In this document: one piece after another, positions 11,215 through 22,027 of the stretch
How the letters are laid out: each line of letters begins with the position of its first letter
Position numbering within the stretch: position 1 is the first letter of the stretch
Assembly: GCA_013400155.1 (NCBI GenBank)
Contig: VXBM01001096.1
Coordinates: 1-64,000, forward strand
DNA length: 64,000 bases
Reading direction: 5' to 3'
Source: Helopsaltes ochotensis
Lineage: Eukaryota; Chordata; Aves; Passeriformes; Locustellidae
The notes under the pieces: generated by a model
What the model was told of the DNA's origin: nothing
What the model saw: the letters and a program-made list of their open reading frames with translations, nothing else
The model's database searches: none
Made by a program: the position numbers and the translations under genes

Positions 11215-11985
11215 CCAAGACAATGGGAAGTGCGAGGCGTGAACGGAACGGGGCTGGAAGGGACGGCGCCGGCTGCGATAGCGCGGGAACCTGCCCCGGC
11301 CGCAGCAGCACCGGAGCCCGCAGCGGGTGCCAGCCCCGCACGGAGCTGCTCCCGGACCCCCGCGCCGCCGCCAGCCCGCACGTGAGCCCATCCCAGCGCG
11401 TCCACGACCCCGAGCGCGGGCGGGACCCGAGGGCGTTTGCCCCATCGCCCCCATTCACCGCCCCGCCGGCGCACCCGGGGCGGGCGGTCTCTCTGGACAG
11501 GACCTTCCCGTCACTCTCTCCTTGAGCCCCGCTGCGACGCGTCCCGGCGGAGTCACGGGGGGATGCGACGCCTGAGGCCGGGCCGGGGCCGCGGCGCTCC
11601 CGGGGCGCTGCCGGCGGGTCCCGCCAGGGGGCGGTGCGGGCCCGGCCCCGCCGCTGGGGCCGTGTGGGGAGGGCGGGAACGGCGGGGCCGGGAGAGGCCA
11701 GCGCCCCCCGCCCGGAAAGCCGACAGGCGGCGGGATATGCTGGACTGGTAGGGTCTGGTACGACCGAGGAGCTCTCTGGTGACGGAGCTCTTATTTCCTC
11801 GGGGTTCCCAGCCCGGTGCGGGGCAGGAGCTCAGCCGTGAGCTCGGCGGCGGCCTTACAGCCCCTGCAGCAGAGGGAGCGCCGGAGCCCCTCGGCTGTGG
11901 GGGCAGGCTGGGAGAGCCGCGCCTCCTCAGCCCGGACAGGAGAGAGCTCCGGGGTGACCTGGCAGCGCCTTCCCACAGACCCTGA
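11215..11985. promoter_or_regulatory. Orphan CpG island between PCDH8 and CNMD
   Basis: Base composition changes abruptly from AT-rich to very GC- and CpG-rich near 11215 and falls back near 12000. The block includes a CACGTG E-box at 11379-11384 and a CTCF-like site at 11621-11638. Open frames exist in several phases on both strands, as expected of GC-rich DNA, and none resembles a known protein. It could be a promoter of a non-coding RNA or distant gene, or an insulator/enhancer element. It lies about 7 kb past PCDH8 and 14 kb before CNMD. Confidence 0.7.
11621..11638 (+). promoter_or_regulatory. CTCF-like binding site
   Basis: CCGCCAGGGGGCGGTGCG fits the CTCF core CCASYAGRKGGCRSY at 14 of 15 positions (the third base is G instead of A). 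It lies in the orphan CpG island. Occupancy is not known. Confidence 0.6.
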
Positions 11986-12059
11986 CAGCGCTTCTACAGA
12001 GAGCTGGGGAGGGACTCCCGACAAGGATGTGTAGCGTCAGCACAAGCGGGAATGGCATT

Positions 12060-12285
12060 AAACTGAAAGAGGCTGGGTACAGATCGTATATTAGGAAGAA
12101 ATGAGGGCGGTGGAACAGGTTGCCCATAGAGGTCATAGATGCCCCATCCCGTGAAGCAGGCCAGGCTGGATGGAGTTCTGAGCAACCTTGGTCTAGATGA
12201 ACGTATTCCTTCCCATGGCAGGGGAGTTGGAACCAGGTGGTCTTTAAAGTCCCTTCTGACCCCAACCATTTTATGATTCTCTGAT
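12060..12285 (+). mobile_element. CR1 LINE, 3' end fragment
   Basis: The order 'ttaggaagaaat', 'ggtggaacaggttgcccata', 'gatgccccatcc', 'tctttaaagtcccttctgac' and 'ccaaccattttatgattct' is the hallmark CR1 3' end, closing with degenerate ATTCTATG-type octamers. It is 5'-truncated, as is usual for CR1. Confidence 0.85.
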
Positions 12286-15134
12286 TTCTGAAAAGCTTCT
12301 GACCTGGCCCCTGGATGGCCAGGGTCCTGAGAGCAGGCTGGGTCAGGGAGTGTGTCCCCTTCTCCCTTCGGTGTAAGTTCAACAAAGACATATTATTCCC
12401 GAAACAGATGCCAGCTGTCTGGGCTCTGTCAGCTGCCACTCGGGACTGGGACATGAGGCCCTGTGAGAAGCAGGGAAAGCAGACTATGGCAGGGCAGAAC
12501 AGGGACTCTCCTGGGACGTGGGAAGGAGCAGTGGGTTGCTCAGCCTGGCTGGGAGCAGTGAGACAGCCTCCACCTGACTTTCCTAGGGTTTGTGCTCCCA
12601 GGAGACGTCTCCTTCACCTCCTCAGGGGAAGTTTCCACTTCTGAGCTGGAGCAGTGTCTGCAGAAAGAAATGGGCCAGCAGGCAAATTGCTGTTGAAGTA
12701 ATTCGAGAAGTCTTGTAAGAGCTAAAACCAAGTCAGAGTAGTGCAATCAGGTAAGAAAAGCCTGTGTTGAACCGCCCCAGCAGCCAGAGAAACACAAGGC
12801 ACGGAGCTGCCTGGGGTGGGGATAGGCACGCAATGAGCCACCGTGGGTCCCCGGTGTAAAGCCACCTGCATCTGCTGTCACCATCCCACCCTTGCACCCT
12901 GGAAAGCTCCCACCCCAGTTTGGGGGGCCTGGAACCAGTGTCAAATAACCAGAGCTGTACAGGGTATTTCATGATGCTAAAAAGTTAGTCTGCAAGTCAC
13001 TCCAGTTTACTCGGTAATTCAAAAGTATATAATTTGAATTCATAAATAAAACCCTTTAGGGGATCTCATTACTCTGTGAAGAGCATTAGCAAAACACAGG
13101 TTGTCAATCACTTCAGCCAGCTGACAAACTAGAAACCAAATGATGATCCAGGCTGAGCCAAATCAACAGAGGGGAAGAAAAATCTCTCCTGCATTTACCT
13201 CCAGTGGATGACCAGTGATGAATGACCAGTGATTTTTTTAAAGAAATGGACATTGAAACATTCACGGACAAATAACCAAATCTCCCCAGAACACTGTATT
13301 AAGTTTAGGGGTTACTCATTGTCTGAAAAACGTCCAGCCAGAAGGTGCCCATTTATTTTCCATTGCTTGCTGCCTGACAATCTCTGGGCTCACAAAAATT
13401 CAACAGATTAATAAGCTGACCCCACTGCTTAACTAATTGCAAAAAGCAAAAAAGTGATTTGAGTAGTAGTACTGTGATGGTCATTACAAAAATATCCACT
13501 GACTTTGGAAAATTGAGGGCACAACATTTTTACCTCAGAGGGCAGATTTATGTAGGCCACAAAGTGCCTTGGGTATTTCTTAGAGTCCTCGAGTTTATTC
13601 ATGTATTATTTCCTCCGAAATTCAGTATATTTTTCCAGCAGGCAAAATCTGGGGCTTCTGCGTGCAAGTTTCATCTGCTCAAAATGTGAAAAAATATAGA
13701 TCCCCTTAGCACATTCTGCTACAGTAGAAGCAAAGTGTAAAAGAAGAATTCCAAATATGTAGATTTAAAAATAAAAACACAGAACTCTCCTCCCTAAAAG
13801 GGATTTGAAGGGAAAAAAAAATCCCTCAGCTACAGATAGGTCTAGACTTTAATTGTGGAGCTGCCTAAGAAGAATTGTTGGCCTGGGGTCATTTTAATCA
13901 GGTTGCATGTCAGCTTGCAAAATCTCCAAATTAGCTTACAGCTTGGGGAGAGAAAGATGTTTTTCTTTCCTGAAGAACGCAAACAGATTGTTGTGACATG
14001 TTCTCAGTCATCATGACAGATCAGATCCCTCCTTTGCGCTGCGAGCCGGGAAAGAAGGCAGCCTCTTCTCCGACTCCTTCAGAGATTTGGGCATCTCTCA
14101 GTTTGTTAGAGCTGGGGATGGAGTTTACAGAAATCCTTATGAAAGTGAGGTTTATATGCAAAGACTCTGATAAAAGAGATTGACCTTAATTGGGAAGCAA
14201 GTTTCTTTCACATTTTTTAACAACCTCCAGGCCTTCCTAGCAGTGTGATGAAAGGGAAGTTGTGAAAAGAAACAATCTGTATTTATGCAGCAGAAACTAT
14301 CATATCCTGAGCCACGCAGAGAATGACAAGGAACCGACTCATCCTTTTTAAAAAAAGGATTAATTTGCCATTTTCCTCCCGAGGTTGTAAAAAGCAAGGA
14401 TGTGGGTGGATTTCAAAACAGGCTGAGTACTTTAGTTGGATTTATGGTGAGCTCTGAGCCTGTGTGAGATGCTGTATTGTGGTGTGGAGTAGCTGACCTG
14501 GGTGATGGCCCTCCCAAGGTGTCCATAGCTTATGTGTCCAATTCAGTCCCTGAGCTGTAGCCCATTTGGATGCCCTTTTTAATTATTTTTTATTTCTCCA
14601 TGTTCAGTTTTGCATCAGCATCAGTAGATGGTTCCAATGGGATCACAGGGGAAAGCAAAGCAGGAGGCCGGGAGCTGCAGCAGTGACTTGGTTTCATCTG
14701 GAAAGACTCCCAGAGGGAGAGGCAAGTGACAACTGGCTGGCAGTGGGACACGTCTCACCTGTTTGGTGGCCCCCAAAGGTCTGCATCCGAGCCAGTAACC
14801 AGCAGTGTCTCTTTCACAGGAGTGAAAGAAATGGGTGTCTCTACATGGCGATTCCTCCAACTTCTAGCTGCTACCTCCTTCTCTTAACTGGTTCAAGCAC
14901 CCTATCTAGGGAAAAGGAATCTGTCTTTGGTAGTGGCTGAGGGCTCCGTACTGCCTGCAGCTGAGAAGGGCTGCAGACACAAGACTGAGTCCTGCCTCCA
15001 GACCCTGGCATGCCACAAACTGGTGCATGCCTGGATAGAGATGGACTTGGGACCACTTTGCCAAACCAGGAGACGGTGCCATGTGCAACAGGCACCCATA
15101 CATTTGCCATGAAGGCATCATCCTGAGTAGCTGA
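12286..15134. other. Intergenic, nothing recognised
   Basis: Short unrelated open frames only. No repeat family or RNA gene recognised. Confidence 0.55.
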
Positions 15135-15955
15135 CATAGAATCATAGAATCAATTAGGTTGGAAAGACCTTTAAGGTCATCAAGTTCAACCCAGCACTGC
15201 CAAATGCACCACTGAACCATGTCCCTAAGTGCCACATACACATCTTTAAATACCTCCAGGCTGCCCACTTCCCTGGGCAGCTTTTTCCATGTTTGACAAC
15301 CCTTTCCGTGAAGGCATTTTTTCTAATATCCAATCTAAACCTCTCCTGGAACTGCTTGAAGTCACTTCCCCTTGTCCTATTTCTTGTTACTTTGGAAAGG
15401 AGATCATTCCCCACCTCACTGCAGCCTCCTTACAGGGAGTTGTAGAAAGTGGTACGGTCTCCCCTTTGCCTCCTTTTCTCCAGGCTAAACAACCCCAGCA
15501 CCCTCAGACGCTCCCCATAAGCCCTGTGCTCCGGACCCCACCCCAGCTGCATTGCCCTTCTCTGGACTCACTCCAGCCTCTCAATGTCTTTCTTGTAGTG
15601 AGAGGCACAGAAATGGACAGAGGATTTGAGGTGTGGCCTCACCAGTGCCACTGGGGGCAATCACTGCCCTGGTCCTGCTGGTAACACTATTTCTGATCCA
15701 GACCAGGATGCCATTGACATTTTTGGCCCCCTGGGCACAGCTGGCTCATGTTCAGCTGCTGTTGACCAGCAGCCACAGGTCCTTTTCTACTGCCCAGGTT
15801 CCCAGCCACTTTACCCCCAGCCTGTAGTGCTGCCTGGGGTTGTTGAGACCCAAGGGCAGGACCCTGCACTTGGCCTTGCTGGACTTCATACAACTGGCCT
15901 TGGTCCATCGATCCAGCCTGTCCAGATCCCTCAGCAGAGCGTACAACATAGGACC
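15135..15955 (-). mobile_element. CR1 LINE, 3' part with degenerate ORF2 C-terminus
   Basis: On - the element ends at 15135 with two perfect tandem octamers (CATAGAAT on + at 15135-15150, the complement of the CR1 tail ATTCTATG). Upstream on - there are pieces of the CR1 reverse transcriptase C-terminus in different frames: 'DLDRLDRW' and 'KAKCRVLPLG' at 15752-15949, 'FRLDIRKNAFTERVVKHG' at 15154-15414, and 'FKDVYVALRDMV' near 15240. The frame changes show an inactive, 5'-truncated copy of about 820 bp. It is the best preserved CR1 of the window. Confidence 0.93.
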
Positions 15956-16554
15956 CTCAGGCCTTTAAAACTGGATGGGACAAGATAGTGGGGCTGTCTC
16001 TGTTGGGACAACCCCTGGTGTCAGGAGACTGTATTTCCCTGTTCCCTCTCTTTCTTTAGATGGCTTTGCAAGCCAAGAGAAGCCACAACCGTACGTCTCA
16101 GGGTAGAAGCTGCCAGTTTATTTCTCCCAACAGCCTCCACGTTGACAGCATAAAAATCTTCATCTTCCCTGCTGTAAGAGTTTGGGGAGTTATTTTTTTG
16201 TTGTTTTCTGGCTCCCTGCCATCAGCCCTGGTGGGACCCAGGGCAAGGCAGCAGTGCCATGCAACCCAGATGTCAGCAAACCATTAATCCCAAGGGACAG
16301 ACCCCTGGGGTGAGAATCCTGCTGCAACTTCTCCAATTAGACAGCCTACCTCCTGCTTTGCCTCTGCTTTAGCCATTTCAGACCGAACATATTTTATTGT
16401 TGAGACTCCTAGTTAAACGGCTGGGAAGCTCTGGATGTAAGCACACAGAGATTACCGGTTCAATAATAGAGTCAGGCACGTTGGCTTTACATCGTTTTGC
16501 TAATAAAGCTGCAAAATAAAGCTGCTGACTCTTCTTTCATCAGCATCAGCCCCA
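15956..16554. other. Intergenic, nothing recognised
   Basis: No gene or repeat recognised between the CR1 copy and the SINE-like relic. Confidence 0.5.
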
Positions 16555-16710
16555 TGAGGCTCTCCCATGTCTCGCCTGGTGATTAGAGCAGAGGACTGGG
16601 AACATGGGTCTGGAGTTCAGCCCTTAATGAGCCTCCTGTTCGGTGTGTTTCTCTCGGGGCTCTTGACCTCTTTGCACCTTAGCCAACTCAGCTGTAAAGC
16701 TGGCTGAAGG
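16555..16710 (+). mobile_element. Possible ancient tRNA-derived SINE (MIR-like)
   Basis: The segment reads like a decayed tRNA-headed SINE: a box-A-like 'ctggtgattagagcagagga', a box-B-like 'tctggagttcagcc', then 'tcttgacctctttgcacctta' and 'aactcagctgtaaagctgg', matching the order of MIR-type elements ('...ttgggcaagtcacttaacctctctgtgcctcag...'). It is heavily diverged; the family is not certain. Confidence 0.5.
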
Positions 16711-19700
16711 ATGGACCTCGTGGAAACCATCCACTGTGCCCCAGTTGAGCCTTGAGTCCAGATCCCATGAGTAAATACAAAATAAAAATCAACAACAATT
16801 TGAATCTGCGGTGACCCAGCTCAAATGCCACGAGGACGTCAGGCCCTGCCAGTGTAAAGAGCGCTCAGTCTCTGGGGTCCCCCGTTACAATGTCAGAGCA
16901 AATCTGAGGGCTATCCCTGCAATTTGTGCTTCTGTGAAAGAAAGCAGTGCTGCAGCCTCCAGCACACACAAGGCAACGTGGTGCCAGCTCCAGTATCCAG
17001 GTACATCATCACCTGCTGCACCGAGCAGTGCTGGGAAAACTGGGTGCCATGTGTGGTCCCAGCTGAGGGAAGCAAGGCCCCCCTTACTCTCTCAATCTCT
17101 GAGCTGCCAGACAGCCGACATCTCTTCCTTTATCTGTGGAGTCCTCTCATGGAGAAGTTGGTGCGAACCATGCCGAGGACAGGAAAGCCTTAGTGCTCTC
17201 TCAACGCCGTGTCCAAAATGTTTCCAAACTGTCCCGCAGGCTGGATAGCACCTCTGACAGCACCCGTCGCTCAGTGCAACAGAAGGAAGCGAAAGGAGGT
17301 GCTGGCACAGCCTGTTTGCTGTGTCCCACCTTCCAGGTATGACGGTGACGCTGAAGGGAAGCCCTGCCTCACCACCTCACCCTGTCCAGTCCACACACAC
17401 ATCTACTCACATAAAAACACAGTGATTTCTCTCAAAGTTGAGAGCAGTTGAGAGCTTTTTCCCTCTTCAGTGGGAGGTTGCAGGTCAGACTTCTGGGTGG
17501 CATAGAGGAACCAGAGCTTCCAAGCTGGCATTTAAGGATGGGGAGCAATGAAGAAGAGAGAGAGGCACCATGCCATGGGATTTCAGCAGTGTGGAGTCAG
17601 CTTTGCATGTGCGGGCTTAGCAAAACTGAGCAAGAAATTGTCTACAGCCAGAGCAAGAGCACCTGGGATCCCGTTAATCCAGTGCTGTGGCGAGGCCATT
17701 TGCTCCCAAACGTGCTCTGCACCTTCTCATACAGTCCTGCACTGTGCAGCCGTGTGGAGATGAGACTCCTGAACCAGAAAGCTCTTCCTGGGGCATCAAC
17801 AAGAATCCCAGGTGTACTTCTCTGTCTATCTTAACATGATCCCACCTTGCACCATGAGGACATATGCAGCCAAACACAGGCTTGGAAAAGGCCGAGGTTG
17901 AGAACTGTCTTTCAAAGCCTTCTCCATACCAGGTACCTATCCCTTAAAACCCTACCTGCCCCACAAAGTGCCCTTTAGTGACTGGTGAGTTGTAGATGTG
18001 AAGAAGAGGCTGGAATGAATCATCCTCTGGAGCTGGGAAGGTGGGCATTTGCACAGCATGATGGGATCCGTGCTGGTGGCTGGGTGTGAGCGCAAACCTT
18101 CAGTGTACAATGGCGATCTCTGTTCTGGTGTAAGGCTCCTTCTGCTGAGGATTTTCCGTCCCTTGAGGAAAATATGCTAACAGACTTTAAATAATTAAAC
18201 AAATCACATTGCAGGCAAACCCAAGTTGATCTTTAAAATGCATTATCCTCAGAAGGCACTAGAAATGCTCAGTGCTTTATGCCCTCCTCAGAGCTCTTCA
18301 CACATTAACTAATTCATCACACAAGGGACCACCCAGCTGCATCTCGACCACGGAGCAAATGCTGTGCCAGTCACCTCTGCCTTTAAAACTGTGTTGCCAC
18401 AGCTGGAGGCCAGGTTTCTTCAGCACCAACAAGCAGAGGCAGTGAGGCAACAAAGCTCTTTTCATCAGGCCAAGTTTGCACAGAGGACATTTCTCCCACA
18501 AAGCCACTTGCTGATCCCAGATGGAAGGCGGGTTTCCTGTGTGGCTACAAGATACTCTGGGGCAGCTGCAACCACCTCCTTTCAGGAAAGGGGAGTCATG
18601 TGTGGTAAGGACCACAAGTTTGGCTTTCCATGGGCAGAGGCCAGGAAATCAACTACCTTGAGCATCTCCTCAGGGCCACCAAGGCCATGGATGGTGGAGA
18701 GACATTTCCAGAAGAAAGAAGACAGGAAGGCTGAGCAGCTGCAGGGCGGTTCTGTCCACCTAGTATGATGCTACAGAACATCTTTATCTGGGTCTCTGTA
18801 AGCTGATTGTCTTTATCCCCTAAACCAGCCCCAAAACTGCCTGATGACAAGTCCTCCTGTCCCTGACACACTGTGCAAGGACAGGTGAACAGCTTGAGGC
18901 GGCAACCAGAAGGTCTGTTAGCCATGAGAAAGCCTGGCTGGTGAGGAGCAGGGACAGTCCATGCCCATCCCCAGCCCTCCCCAGTGTCCCCGAGCCAGGT
19001 GTGCTGGGCATTGCCCTTGCATCACAGGACACCATGGAGGACAAACTGGTGGACAAAGGGCACTGCCACCTGTTCTCCAATCAGACGGTTTTCCCGTGGT
19101 GGTGTTTGCCACCCTCACCTCTCGCCCATGCCATGCATGGCACAGAGCAGATAACTATAACACGGGGAGTTTAAATTATTTGACTTTTCTCCTCTGGGGA
19201 TTTGGGAACACCACGGAAATGGCTGCTTGTGGTGCTGTGGGGCAAATTCCGAGAATCTGCTGGGCATCCTGGAGGCAGCTGCAGTTGTGAGCCCCAGAGC
19301 AGCCAGCTCTTCCCAGCAGTTCAGAATTCCTTCTCCAAACTCACCTGACCTCCAGGGCCACAGGCTGCCATTCCTCCCTCCATCCCTCGCTCTTCCAATC
19401 TGTCCAAGGTGAAAGGCCCACAGCTTTTTTCATGCTATTTCTCAAGCATTTGTTCCCCTCAGCAGTCCACACTGGGCACACATGACAACCCTGCTGCCCC
19501 AGGCTTACCACAAAACATCTTTGAGATAGGGGATTTGGCCCCAGCCAGGCCAAAATTGTTGTTGTTGCTAGTGCTTCATTTCATAAGGAAAGTGAAGTCA
19601 TAGCACTGTCTGCTGGACTTTGCAGCAGGAACTCACCTCTTTTCTCGTCCGTGTTCCAACCTAAGCACAGAGGTCCTTAGAGGCAGAGCAGCTCTCACAG

Positions 19701-21147
19701 CCTTCAGTGGGGAACAGAGGCCCTGGTACACCTTGATGGACATGTTGTAATCTCACAGTCATTTCTGAGGTCCAGCAGGCTCAAGGAAAGGATTGTGAAG
19801 ACAAAAAGGCCCACAGCACTAAAATTTCTCATGGTTCTTTCACTCTCCTAGGCTTAGTTTATGAAATAAATCTTTTGTAAGGGAGGGTATTTTGGGGAAA
19901 AAAAAATTAAGTAAAAAGATCTAATCTGGGGGAAGAAGTATTGTAGATTGGCTTAAAAAAAAAGCCTCATGTAAAAGGCAAAATAATAGAACAGAGAATA
20001 GGTGAATAAGGATTAAATCTGCTGGAATTAACTCTTGCAAAAGTCTCACAGAGGTGATGAAAGCAAAAGAAATGTTTCAAGTGTTGTCAGAAAGGTGAGT
20101 AAAATACACAGTTCAAGAGATTGGATTTGTAAAAAACATTCTGGTGCTGCAGATGCCTGTGGGACCATCTCATTGGAAATATTCTCTAAAGTCAGGTCAT
20201 GAAATTATTAAGAGAGCAGCCCATAGATCGAAAAAGAGAAATACAGTTGATTCATGGGTGCTTTTGGGTGAGGGGAAAAAAAAGAAAAGACAACTAGGCT
20301 CAGCCTTTGCCACAAAGCAGAAAGAGACTTGGCAGATTTCTCATCAAAGTGTAAAGAAGCCTCTGGGAAAGAAACAGATTGATGCTACCAAGTTGTTTAA
20401 GATAATAACTACCTCCGAAGCAGAAAGCTGTGGTTGGAGGTTAAGAAAGACAGTAGCCTATGAGCAATTTGCACAGAACAGCTACAAAAGAGACCACATC
20501 GTTAAAGATAGGAATGAAAGCATGTAATGACAGCTAGTTATTTTATTTTATTTCTTTGATTCAAGGAAAACAGAAGGCACAGCCACTAGCTAAATTAAGA
20601 AGAATAAGATGAAGACATATGGATAGATGGGAGCAAGCCCTGAGGAAAAACAAATCAGCCTTTAGTGTCCTGGGGTGAGGAAGGGCAAACTGTGACAGGC
20701 CATATGTCCTCACCGACCACAGGAGAGAAGAGGGAGGATCGGGATGAGCAGCATCCTGCACCCAGCACACTTAAGGCCATCCTGGGGCCAGCTCAGCTGC
20801 ACTGGGATGTCCTGCTGGGGATGTGTCCCAAGCAGGGCAAACAGGGATGCTCATCTTCTCCAGAGAGTAGCATTAGAGCATGGATCTTGCAGGGCTTTCC
20901 AGGGAGAATTTCACAGCCTACCAGGAAAAGCAATGGTTTTAGTGTTTGAAATTTCATGAGTTGCTGGTCAGAGAAGGGAGGACTGTGTCAGTGGGGGAGG
21001 AGAGGAGGAGAAGCAAACATCCCTGGAGCAGCAGTATCCAGGGACACCACAGAGATGAGAGCCGTGGTGATGACAAACATACGTGGGTTTTCATCCTTTG
21101 GCCTCACTGCCAGCAAGAATCTTTAGAGTATAACAAAATTCTTAGGC
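16711..21147. other. Intergenic, nothing recognised
   Basis: Short open frames of up to about 145 codons on both strands look random (no recognised domain, no codon continuity into neighbouring exons). Purine-rich runs occur near 19900 and 20280. Confidence 0.5.
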
Positions 21148-22027
21148 TGTCACAAGTTAAATAACTAGTTTTAGGAGCAGAGGAGCTGTGGGGGTGGCTT
21201 CTGTGAGAAGCTGCCAGAAGCTTCCCCAGTGTCCAACAGAGCTGATGCCAGCCAGCTCCAAGACAGATGTGCCGCTGGCCTTGTCTGAGCCCATCAGGGA
21301 CAGCAGTAGCACCTCTGGGGTAAAAGTTAAGAAGGGGAGGAAAAGCTGGCAAAACAGCAAATGGAGACAGGAGTTAGAATTTGTGAGAGAAACAGCCTTG
21401 CAGACACCAAGGTCAATGAATGAGTGGGAGGAAGTGCTCCAGGGCAGATGGGTGCCAAAAGGAGGCTGTGACCATGTGGGAAGCCCAGCAGGTTTGCTGG
21501 TAGGACTTGTCACCCCATGGGGGACCCAGCCTGTTCCTGAAGAACTGCACCCCATAAAGGGGCCCAGACTGGAGTGGTCTGTGTGGAACTGCAGCCAAGG
21601 GAAGTTCTCATGCTGGAGAAGCTCATGGAGGACTGTCTCCTGTGGGAGGGACCCCACACTGGAGCAGGGGCAGAGTTTGAGGAGTCCTTTCCCTGAGGAG
21701 GAAGGAGCAGCAGAGACAACAGAGACAATGTGATGAACTGGCCACAGACCCCATTACCTGTCCCCCTGCGCCACTGTGGGAGAGAAGGGAGAGAAAATCG
21801 GGAGTAAGGTGGAGCCTGGAAAGAAGGGTGGCGGGGGAGGAAAATGTTTTTAGGATGTAGTTTAACTTCTCATCATCCTACTTTGGTTTGATTGGTACTA
21901 AATGAAAGTAATCTCACCGTGTCCTTATCTTGACCCATGAGCCTCCTTCTCTCCCCTGTCCAGCCAAGGAGAGGAGTGATGGAGCTTTGGCAGGCACCTG
22001 GCATCCAGCCAGGGTCAGCCCACCACA
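21148..22027 (+). mobile_element. Avian ERVL-type LTR, about 880 bp (probably solo)
   Basis: It begins TGTCACAA and ends CCCACCACA, giving TG...CA termini. Between them are landmarks I know from bird ERVL LTRs: 'ggcttctgtgagaagctgcc', 'gctccaagacagatgtgcc', 'agaaacagccttgcagacac', 'ggaccccacactggagcagg', 'gaggagtcctttccctgagg', 'gttttgattggtac'-type AT stretch, then 'cttgacccatga' and 'ggcacctggcatccagccag'. No gag/pol-like sequence follows, so it is most likely a solo LTR. No matching target duplication is obvious. The 181-codon open frame inside is not a gene. Confidence 0.75.

Noticed and set aside
11127..11751. Several overlapping open frames in the orphan CpG island
   Set aside because: They are open in many phases on both strands, are Ala/Gly/Pro/Arg-rich, and show no homology I recognise or splice continuity. 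Composition explains them.
15289..15988. Open frames of 120-131 codons on + near 15.3-16.0 kb
   Set aside because: Antisense to the CR1 ORF2 remnant. Only the - strand peptides look like CR1 protein.
21188..21733. 181-codon open frame on +
   Set aside because: Lies wholly inside the ERVL-type LTR and has no retroviral or other domain.
7190..22027. One provirus flanked by LTRs at 7.2 and 22 kb
   Set aside because: The 14 kb between holds no gag, pol or env sequence that I recognise, and instead contains a CpG island, CR1 copies and a SINE-like relic. Separate insertions are simpler.
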